Shown: in pieces, positions 1-10,100 of the stretch
Position numbering within the stretch: the first letter of the stretch is position 1
How the letters are laid out: every line of letters begins with the position of its first letter
Origin: Pectinophora gossypiella
Taxonomy: Eukaryota > Arthropoda > Insecta > Lepidoptera > Gelechiidae
Reading direction: 5' to 3'
Length of the DNA: 64,000 bases
Assembly (NCBI RefSeq): GCF_024362695.1
Contig: NW_026063268.1
Location: forward strand, 248,001-312,000
Translations under genes and position numbers: made by a program
Notes under the pieces: model-generated
Told to the model about the DNA's origin: nothing
Seen by the model: the letters and a program-made list of their open reading frames with translations, nothing else
Database searches by the model: none

Positions 1-355
1 AATGGTGCTAATTCCTGCAGACGCCATCAAATTTTATTTTAAGTTATACCTGCCATTTTCTTATCTGTTGAAAAAGAAAGGGACGGGTAATCGACAGGCA
101 AAAAATTATGGAACACACGTCAATTTTAAGCAGAAATCTAAAACAACCGTCTAATACATCGGCCAATAACCCGACAGAGTTAATGAGACAGCACGTCAAA
201 CAGATTACATACCAGCGAGATGCCTATTTTATTCGCCCGGGTTATTCATTCGTTTTAAAATTAACTTGTTGTCAATCATCCGTCCCTTTCCTTTTCAGCG
301 GATAAGAAAATAACAGGTATAACTTAAAATAAAATTAGGAGGTGTCTGCAGGAAT
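1..355. mobile_element. MITE-A copy 1 (palindromic, about 350 bp)
   Basis: Long inverted ends: ATTCCTGCAGACGCC at the left, GTGTCTGCAGGAAT at the right, each followed inward by a matching AAGTTATACC/TTCTTATC tract and a GGGACGGGTAAT or ATCCGTCCC block. The same structure recurs at seven other places in the window. No transposase, so non-autonomous. Confidence 0.85.
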
Positions 356-394
356 CGGGGCCAGTATAACACTATGATTTTGTAGTTAAACGCT

Positions 395-525
395 GCGCAA
401 AGGGTTATAGTGTAAAAATATAACCAAAACAATAAGTATGTCAAAATTTCAAAACGCTCAACAGTAGCGACACCTGGTGGGAGAAATTGGCAGTTTTTAT
501 CCTCATTTCTCTCATACTTTTTTGT
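395..525 (+). repeat. Dispersed repeat N, copy 1
   Basis: Shares GGTTATAGTGTAAAAATATAA and AACAGTAGCGACACCTG blocks with 10285-10415 in the same orientation. Nature unknown. Confidence 0.6.
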
Positions 526-759
526 ACTTATGATTATTTCTGTATATTATATAGATTGAATAAGAAAAGTACAATCTTTTTCAATTAAAAAAAATAACGT
601 CAAATGACACTGTTCATCTGTCAAAGTCGTAATATATTGTCAAAAATTAATAAGTATCCCAAGTCAATAAAAATCATTAACAGTTTCCAATGGATGATTG
701 AATAACAATACATAATGTTAAATTTGTTTTCAAATGACTAAGTAAATAAAAAAAAAACA
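526..759 (+). promoter_or_regulatory. Presumed 5' UTR/promoter region of the nine-exon gene
   Basis: AT-rich, non-repetitive sequence directly before the start codon. No canonical TATA/Inr pair stands out. A four-codon upstream ORF (ATG GAT GAT TGA) starts at about 691. The TSS cannot be set from sequence. Confidence 0.3.
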
Positions 760-1150
760 ATGTCTTCGGAGGAGAATTCTGACGATAATTCCAATGATGA
801 TTCAAACGAAGATTCCAAAGCAGATTCTAAAGATTCCAACGAAGATTCCAGTGAAAAGTCCAAGAAAACGTCCGACGATAATTCCAGTGACAGTTCCAAA
901 GTTAATGCCAAAAAGAAATCTAAAATTAATTCCAAAGCGAAACTTAATTCCAAAGCCAACCTTAGTTCCAAAGCTAACATTAGTTCTAAAGTTTTTCCCA
1001 AAGATGTTTCCAAGGACAATTCCCCCCAAAACCTAGACAACCATTCCGATGATTTTTCCACCAGGAAGTCCTACGACAGTTCAGGATCAAGTAATGAGAA
1101 TTCCAAAGACAAGTTTGGAATCTTCGGATGGCCATCGGGGTCTAAAGTAG
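760..1150 (+). CDS. Exon 1: start codon and Ser/Asn/Asp/Lys-rich tract
   Basis: Begins at ATG 760 and runs 130 codons plus one base to a strong donor (TAG|GTAACG). Without splicing the frame would end at TAA 1225-1227, giving a 155-residue intronless reading. The spliced reading is preferred because the leftover G joins exon 2's GT to make a Gly codon in the frame that stays open through seven more exons. Near the end, FGIFGWPSG marks the switch from low complexity to folded sequence. Confidence 0.72.
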
Positions 1151-4100
1151 GTAACGAGGAGCCAGAACAAAGTAATATCGGCGCCTGTCATTCTTTGAGT
1201 GATTTGATCTTAGGTGATTGCTCTTAAAATTTTATCAGGCGTTTTAAATCAGAAGTGTTATTTGTAGATTTTACCTATAATATCGCCGTCTTAAAGTAAA
1301 AACAAAGTAAGCGCCTTTTTGAAAAATCACATTTGAATCTGAATTTCTTAAACAAAACAGCGATTTCTTTAAGTTGCCAGTGGTTGCCTGGGAAAAATTG
1401 CTGCTTAGCAATAAAACCCCCAGATAGTAAAACTTGTTTTGTATGTTGTATGCAATAAAGTATATTTGCATTTGTATTTAATAGGGTATTTGACTGGGTC
1501 AAAGACAAATTATAAAAGGCTAATCTTCGAATCTGATTTTCTTAAACAAACCCGCGATTTATTTGAAGAAGGAAAGAAGAAAGAAAATCATTTATTTAGG
1601 AAATAAGTAGGTGGTACACAGAATAGAATAGCTAACAAAATAATGGATTTAAACCTTATCTCTAAAAAGGGACGTCAGCTCAGCAAGGTGTTGTGACACT
1701 CCGACATTGAGGGAGTGCCACAACGCTGATTTTCAGCTGAACCACAAAAAATACTAAAATACAAAAAAATATATAATGAGCTTAACAAAACAATCAAATC
1801 AAAATAACTTAATATTTCAGTTAGTATCTAATTACTAGCTACTAAATAAAAAATACTAGCTTGTTTACTGCGAGGTTATGGCAACAGTTATGTGACTTTT
1901 TAAAAAAGCGCCTACGTTGCTTTCACTGTAAGTAGACGATATTTGATTATAGGTGATTGCTCTGTTAATTTTATCAGGCACTTTTAATCGGTGTGATTTT
2001 GAAAACGATTTTTACGATTCTATTCTGACCTGGTAATATGAAACGTGACTTTAGCCTCATCATCATCATCATCATCATCATCACCAGCCCATTAACGTCC
2101 CCACTGCTGGGGCACGGGCCTTCCCTATGGATGGATAGGGAGATCGGGCCTTAAACCATCACGCGGGCCCAGTGCGGATTGGTGGTTATTAACGACTGCT
2201 AATGCAGCCGGGACCAACGGCTTAACGTGCCTTCCGAAGCACGGAGGAGCTCGAGATGAAAGCTTTTTTTTTGTGGTCACCCATCCTATGACCGGCCTTT
2301 GCGAAAGTTGCTTAACTTCAACAATCGCAGACCGAGCGCGTTTACCGCTGCGCCACCGAGCTCCTCTTTAGCCTATTAGAGGAGATATTAGAGAAGAAGA
2401 GAAGGAGAGAGACGCGCCATCTGTCTCACTCGCACACGCTCGTTTTTATACATTCTTTTTTTTTATTTTTGACGTGACTTATTGTAGATTTGCCGCAGAT
2501 GGCATTAACTACTTGGCCGGACAAATGGGGAGCGCTGAAGGCTCTCACCCGGTACAACGTTTAATACAACAGGCCTGAGGGTGCCCAGTTGGGCGCGAAC
2601 CTCGGCTCAGGGCGTCGTCTGAGAGGAAAAATATTTGAAAGAATTAATCGACCCTAGTGGGTCGATAGCGACAAGCGCTGAATGAGGGAAATCGTCGACC
2701 ACGCCGGCGGGGTCAGTATCGGGGTAACTTATACATTCGCTGCTGATCATTTACAGTATATTTGTTATTTATAGGTCAAAGGAACAGCAATGGCTGGCTG
2801 GTGTTGAGCGACGGCACTCAGTATCTCTCTGCGCAACACTCAATGGCATGCAAGCGGTATCCTTACGCTTCCAGAGGGAACCAGGTGAGATTGACATCCA
2901 CGGCTTCCGTGGCCCAGTGGTTGAGCGTTGGGGTCACGATCCAGAGGCCCTGGGTTCGAATCCCAGTGGGGACATATCACAAAAATCACTTTGTGACCCC
3001 TAGTTTGGTTAGGACTTTGGCTGATCACCGGATTATCCGAAAGTAAGACGATCCGTATGGAAGGCACGTTAAGCCGTTGGTCCCGGTTACTACTTACTTA
3101 TTAATGTAAGTAGTCGTTACATGAGCCAAGTCAGGGGCCTTTGGCGGCTCAATAGTGTAGGTTTCCTCACGATTTTTTCCTTCACCGTTGAGCTCGTGAT
3201 AATCATTTATGATCCAAATATGAATACGAAAACAAAATTTAAACTATATTGAGCTGGTTTTCTCTTCGAAGGTCAGACAGGCAGTCGCTTCTATAAAATA
3301 CCGGACCTATCAAATCTTCAGGTTAGATAAGCGGACCCTGTGAAAAACGGGGTAAAGCTAAGAAGATGATGATGATGATGAGTTACGTGCGATTGTAACT
3401 AACACAGTTGTCTCGACCATTATAGACGGCGATACGGCTCACCTATCACGTTGGTCTAACAGAAAGCTCGGTGAGGTGTGGGTACTTAGTTCATCTTGCG
3501 ATGGATGCACCTCTGACTACCCCAATTGGGATATAGTCGTGAGCTTATGTTACGTGGGTCATGGTTGCCTAGAAGAGATTGAGAGAGAGAGAGGTTTTTC
3601 TTGCAGCTTCTTTTCCCCGGCTATACAGGTTGTGAGAAGCTGCAGTAGTTTTAGGCGGATGAGACGTTCGTTATGTAAAAATTGACGATTCAATCTGTAA
3701 CTATGTTACCTACTGAATAAAGATATTTTTGAATTTGAATTGATAATTAGCAATATGGCAGTCTGTTGTATTCTTCCTATTTCTCTTTTGTATTGTATTT
3801 CTGAATTTCCTGTGTACGTATTTTTTCCCCGCTCGCCAGGCGTTAGCATGCTCTGTGATGGCGGTAGCCATGTCGCGGGTGGAAGACGTGTGTCGCTGGT
3901 GTTCCACCACCCTCGATCAGGTGCTGGACAGCGGAGACCAGCTGTACCAGGACAGCTATCTGCACTACAAGCCCGCAGACACCAACGTGCTCACCGTGGA
4001 ACAGGTGGGCCTCGATAGATACTTTTCCAAAATCAAACCAAATCCCCTGGTAGTTGCGGCTTCCGAATACATCCCGCTCAGAGACGGTACTGAAAAGTAT

Positions 4101-7100
4101 CGGCGTCCGAAGGACGTAATATACGATCCTTTTTTTTTTGACGTGACTTATTGTAGATTTGCCGCAGGTGGCATTAACTACTTGGCCGGACAAATGGGGA
4201 GCGCTGAAGGCTCTCACCCGGTACAACGTTTAAGACAACAGGCCTGAGGGTGCCCAGTTGGGCGCGAACCTCGGCTCAGGGCGTCGTCTGAGAGGAAAAA
4301 TATTTGAAAGAATTAATCGACCCTAGTGGGTCGATAGCGATAAGCGCTGAATGAGGGAAATCGTCGACGCCGGCGGAGTCGGTATCGGGGTCCTGAAGTG
4401 TTTGGTGTCGCGAGCTGATTGGCTGCTGTATTCGGGTAAAGGGACGAAGACAGAGTGCGCGGGGGAAGTGTCAACTGATCTACCAATAGCCGGTCGATGC
4501 GGGACTCACCCGCCCCCGCGCCCCGTAACGCACCACCAAAGAGATCTAAAATTCGGTTGTGCGCAGTCAAGGTCGATGCTCAAGAAGTTTGCCGGGACCT
4601 ATAATTAAACAGAAGCACTATATTGTTGTTGTTTTTTGCAGATTCTACGCAAGTTCTACACTCCAGGCAACTGTGTGTGTCGTGTGGTCGTGTACCAGTC
4701 GCGACAGAAGGGAACTGTCGACAAGGATCTACTTGAAAAAGTTAGTATCTGTACTGTAGTGTAACCAAACGCAACTTATTTTAAAATCGAAACGCAAATG
4801 GTACAGACGGTCATGTTGACAGTTGTCATTGAATAATAAAGATATAAAAAAAGGTTAACCTATAGACTACGGACGCCTCTAAAAAGACTGTAAGACAGTG
4901 CTTTAAAATTTAGGACTAAAGCACTGTCTTAGTCTTATTAGGTTGTGAGAAGCTGCAGTAGTTTTAGGTGGATGAGACGTTCGTTATGTAAAAATTGACG
5001 ATTCAAAGTGTAACTATGTTACCTACTGAATAAAGATATTTTTGAATTTGAATTTTTGATACAGCTTCAAGAGTTCTTCAGAGAAGAGAAGGCTGGAGTG
5101 TTTGTTTCTGGCAACTTTGCTGTGGCACTCTTCAGGAGTCCTAGAGGTACTAATACAAGAATAGCTTATACCTCCTTCTTAAGCGGTCTCACCATCAAGA
5201 CGTCCTGGGTTCGAATCCATGTAGGGAAATATCACAAAAATCAATTTGTGATCTTTAGTTCGGTTGGACAATTGCAGACTGATCACCTGATTGTCCGAAA
5301 GTAAGATGACCTGTGCTACAGAAGTTATGTTAAACCGTTGGTCCCGGTTACTACTTACTGATGTAAGTAAGTAGTCGTTACATGAGCCATGTCAGCGGCC
5401 TTTGGCGGCTCAATAGGAACCCTGACACCAGGGTTGATATTCACCTTGCAACCCACACGATAGAAGAAAATCCTATTGATACTTTATTATTTAGTAGAAA
5501 AGAGTTAGCTGTTTTATATCCAACTAGCTTTCGCCCGCGACTTCGTCCGCGTGGCGTGTTATAAAAGAGAGATCTTTGTGTGTGTGGGAGTGCATATCAA
5601 ATTTCAAGCATCTAACTTATGCAGTTTACTCCCATTTTTCAAAATACAGCCATAACTAAATTTTATATTTACTGAAGTATTTACTAGGACAGGGAACAAT
5701 GATACGCACAGCTGATCGTTCAACGGTATATTCTCGACTGATTGCATCTGCCACTACCCTCATTACAGAAATACAATTATGATTATTATACTACCTACAT
5801 TACATCCCTTCACCCTTAATTCATACTACAACACCAACTTAACTTATAGTAACCCTTACAAGAAATCTTAACCACTAAACTATTCTATTACAATTTTTAT
5901 AGGTACACAAAAATTTACTCTTATACAACTTATCATTTACAACAAACTTACAGCTAAAACTTATATCTAACTTCTTTTCCTAATCTACATCTCCGAATAG
6001 GACGGGTATGGGGCGATATAGGGATAGGCTTAGGCGACGTCGGTGCGGTTGCGATCGGCTGGTTGCCAGACTCCGGTTCCGACGTCGCTTCCTCATACTC
6101 CGTGTCCGAAGTCGTAGCCGCCCTGGCAGGCGACGCCTGTGACCCCGGCTCCGTCGACCCCTCCGACCGGTCACTCACTGACCTGACCACGTCAGACTTG
6201 TTGGTCTCTTGACTACTATCTGTTTCCCTAGAATCTGTGGGGAAAATGAGTGAACTCCGTGACCTACGTTTTAACTGATCGACATGTCTATGGGATTGTA
6301 CACCATCACCATCAGAGACCTTGAAATTAGTGGTACCTAAAGCCTCTGTTACCTTACCTGGCACCCACTTCTCCCCTTTTAAAAATTGACGGTACCATAC
6401 GTCGTCGCCTACTTGTATATTCCTACCAGTTTTTCCTCCGGCCGCGTCCAACTGTCGTTTTTGAGCTAGTCGTACTTTATTTTCCCTATCTGGCTTTAAC
6501 ATATCTAACCGAGTACGTAATCGTCTATTCATCATTAATATAGCAGGACTTTCGCCCGTCGACGTGTGTTCTGTGTTCCTATAATATAACAAAAATGTTT
6601 GCAACGCTTGATTGATATTAATATTATCTACTATTGCTTTCTTAATAACCCTTTTCATTGTTTTTACGGCATTTTCCGCAGCCCCATTCGACGAGGGGTG
6701 ATATGGTGCGGTAAAAATATGTTCAATGCCGTCTTTCGAAACAAAATTTTGGAATTCCTTACTAGTGAAAGGTGGCCCATTGTCACTTATAATTTGCTTC
6801 GGCAGTCCCCACCTACTCCATAGCTCCCGTAACCGTTCTATAGTAGCGCCGGCCGCGGTACTGGGCACTTGAAATACTTCCAACCACTTGGACATAGCAT
6901 CTACGATGACTAGATAGGTTCTACCATTGATGGGCCCCATGAAATCCATGTCTTCTCCGTTCCCCTGTCGTTTCTGTCTAAATCGGTATCTCTCCGCTAA
7001 TAATGACGGTGTCGGTTGTAAATGTTTTCGCATCAAGTCGACCACGTCATCGTACGTTAATTCCGATGGCTTCTTTGGACTTGCGAGGTTGACGAGCAAC

Positions 7101-10100
7101 TCATATGCCTCCTCCCCCATAGTTGCAATCAACGTTGGCAGCTTCAATTCTCTGTCGACCTTGTTGACCTTAAAGTACATCTCCAGTCTGTCTACGTACG
7201 ACGACCACGACCCGGACCTCACATCAAACTCACTTAGCTTGCCGAATGACATTGTCTATTGTTTTATTATGTTCGTAACACGCGTAAAACCCGATTTTAT
7301 TAGCCTGTCGCCACTGAAGTATTTACTAGGACAGGGAACAATGATACGCACAGCTGATCGTTCAACGGTATATTCTCGACTGATTGCATCTGCCACTACC
7401 CTCATTACAGAAATACAATTATGATTATTATACTACCTACATTACATTTACTAAAGTATGCATGCATGCTAGATTGAAAACATCTATCATACGCGGTTTC
7501 GATTTTTTCATACAAATGTTTTTTCCCGCTAACTCCCGTTTCCGTGGGAATTTTGCAATATCCTGTTGCAACTAAGCTTTAAGTTTGCTAAAGTACCTGC
7601 ATGCCAAATTTCAAGCGTCTAACTTAAGTGGTTTAGATTTTTCATACAAAAGGATTTTCCCGCTATTTCCCGTTCCCGTGAGAATTCCGGAAATTCCTTT
7701 CTTAGTGCACCTCTACGGTACCTAAGCTACGTCACTTCCAAATTTTAAGTGCCTACGTTCAGCCGTTTAGGCTGTGCGTTGATATGTCAGTCAGTGAGTT
7801 TCTCCTTTTATATATTTAGATGAGTTAATGAAAGTGAAAACATAGCCCCTCGGCATAGAATAAGGCTATACTACGTATAGCCTCCGTGGTCTAGTGGTTA
7901 GAGCGTTAGGCTCACGATCTGGAAGTCCGGGTTCGATTCCCGATGGGGACATTGTCGAAAACACTTTGTGAGACTGTCCTTTGTTTGGTAAGGACTTTTC
8001 AGGCTTGAATCACCTGATTGTCCGAAAAAGTAAGATGATTCCGTGTTTCGGAGGGCAAGTTAAGCCGTTGATCTCGGCTATTAGCCGTAAAAACACCTCT
8101 ACCAACCCGCAGTGGAGCAGCGTGGTGGAGTATGCTCCATACCCCCTCCGGTTGATTGAGGGGAGGCCTGTGCCCACCAGTGGGACGTATATAGGCAGTT
8201 TATGTATGTTTTATGTACTACGTATAGAACGGCAATTCTCCGCTCACCACCAGCGTCTGAGCTAGGTTGACCTCCTCTTATTCGTGATTTGTGTGCGTGA
8301 GCTTACGCTATTGTCTCCAAACTCCAGGTTTCTACATGTTCGACCCTGCTGATAGGGACCGATATGGCAGGGCTGTAGCACCACCCTGTGTGGGCAAGGC
8401 GCGGGCCTGCTTCTCACAATATCCAACCGTGAGTATTCCATCCTCAATGAAACTCCAACCTATCGTGGTCTCCAACAACGGCCTCCGTGGTCCAGTGGTT
8501 GAGCGTTGGGTTCACGATCCGGAAGTCCTGAATCCTGAGGACATATCACAAAAATCACTTTGTGATCCCTAGTTTGGTTAGGACATTGCCTCACCGATGC
8601 CTCACGCGCTACTGTGCATTGTACCTTTCCTTTGTGTTCGGTCAATAAACGTGCCCAATGGCTCAAATTAGCTTCCAAACGTTTTTTTCGATTCTGCTCC
8701 GCACCACCCAAATCCCCTGGTAGTTGCGGCTTCCGAGTACATTCCGCTTAGGGACGGTACTGAAAAGTATCGGCGTCCGAAGGACGTAATATACGATCCC
8801 GACGACCCGATTACTCTAGCCATAGAGGCAGCCAATCAGCTCGCGACACCAAACACTTCAGGTCCCCGATACCGACCCCGCCGGCGTGGTCGACGATTTC
8901 CCTCATTCAGCGCTTATCGCTATCGACCCACTAGGGTCGATTAATTCTTTCAAATATTTTTCCTCTCAGACGACGCCCTGAGCCGCGGTTCGCGCCCAAC
9001 TGGGCACCCTCAGGCCTGTTGTCTTAAATGTTGTACCGGGTGAGAGCCTTCAGCGCTCCCCATTTGTCCGGCCAAGTAGTTAATGCCATCTGCGGCAAAT
9101 CTACAATAAGTCACGTCAAAAAAAAAAAAAAAAAAAAAAAGGTTAGGACATTACAGGCTGATCAACTGACTGTCCGAAAAGTACGCGTTAAGCCGTTGGT
9201 CCCGGTTACTACTCTGATGTAAGTGGTCGTTAGATGAGTCATGTCAGGGGCCTTTGGCGGCTCAATAATAACCCTGACACCAGGGTTGATGAGGTTGGTA
9301 ATCCACCTCACAACCCACACGATAGAAGAAGAAGAATGAAACTCCAAGGCTAGCGACAGACTGCTTTATCAATCAGTCAAATGTACCTATCGTCTCCTAG
9401 CAATATCCCGTTTCTCAAATTCTCGAAAAATACGTTTCAGAGGTATGTGACCTAACCTGTATTGGGCTGGTTTTCCCTTCGCGGGTTGGAAGGCCAGACA
9501 GGCAGTCGCTTCTGTAAAATACTGAACCTGTCAAATCTTCAGGTTAGGTAATTGGACCTTAAAAATATTGGTTAACGCTCGGGTGATGATGAATGTTGAT
9601 TTCTGTTTACAGGTGAAGGCTTTGGCGGAAAAACTTGGAGCTAATATACCCCCGCCAACGCCGAAACCAACGGAAGCGGTTAGTTATTTGAATTTAAATA
9701 ATATTTTCTGTCAACAGACAGCGCCATCATTAGAGTAAAAATAGGACTTTACTAACGCCCTCTAGTCTCGTTGCGCTGTATTACTTGCTTAACAACTAGA
9801 CGAGAAGGCAACCACCAACAACGCTGCGCATACGCACTTGTTAGCATATTAATACCACATAATTCTGTAAGAGAGCGATAGACATATAATATATTATAAG
9901 AAGAAATAAACCCGTTCAGAAGCAAGATCCCTTTGTCTAGACAATTTTTCCCCATTTCCCAGTATCAGTGAAAATACAACATTCATTTTCTATATTTACC
10001 TTTCATGGGATGGGTGACCACAAAAAAAAGTTTTCATCTCGAGCTCCTCCGTGCTTCGGAAGGCACGTTAAGCCGTTGGTCCCGACTGCATTAGCAGTCG

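Larger units (their letters stand above)
5673..7446 (-). mobile_element. Internally deleted Ty3/Gypsy-type LTR retrotransposon
   Basis: 132-bp LTRs (TG...CA when read on the minus strand) at both ends look identical by eye. A 5-bp TTTAC duplication flanks the element (5668-5672 and 7447-7451). After the 5' LTR comes a TGGCGACAGGC primer-binding-like sequence; before the 3' LTR a purine run (AAGGGTGAAGGGA). Between them is one gag-integrase reading frame; protease, RT and RNase H are gone. Such an element needs enzymes from a complete relative to move. Confidence 0.92.
5515..7830 (+). mobile_element. Older retroelement remnant split by the LTR element
   Basis: 5515-5672 has the CCCGCGACTTCGTCCGCG motif common at invertebrate retroelement 3' regions; 7447-7830 continues with TTCCCGTTCCCGTGAG and CAGCCGTTTAGGCTG and the TATATTTA end. 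The LTR element at 5673-7446 sits between the halves. Confidence 0.6.

Noticed and set aside
738..1061. 107-codon minus-strand Leu/Glu-rich ORF
   Set aside because: Shadow of the low-complexity exon 1.
3740..4247. Longer ORFs over exon 3 on both strands
   Set aside because: They run past the splice sites into LINE-D DNA; only 3840-4004 fits the phased exon chain.
7880..7950. Possible tRNA gene (good A and B boxes)
   Set aside because: The acceptor stem does not pair and the segment continues into a full SINE-B with its own TSD; the same applies to all SINE-A/B/C/G heads.
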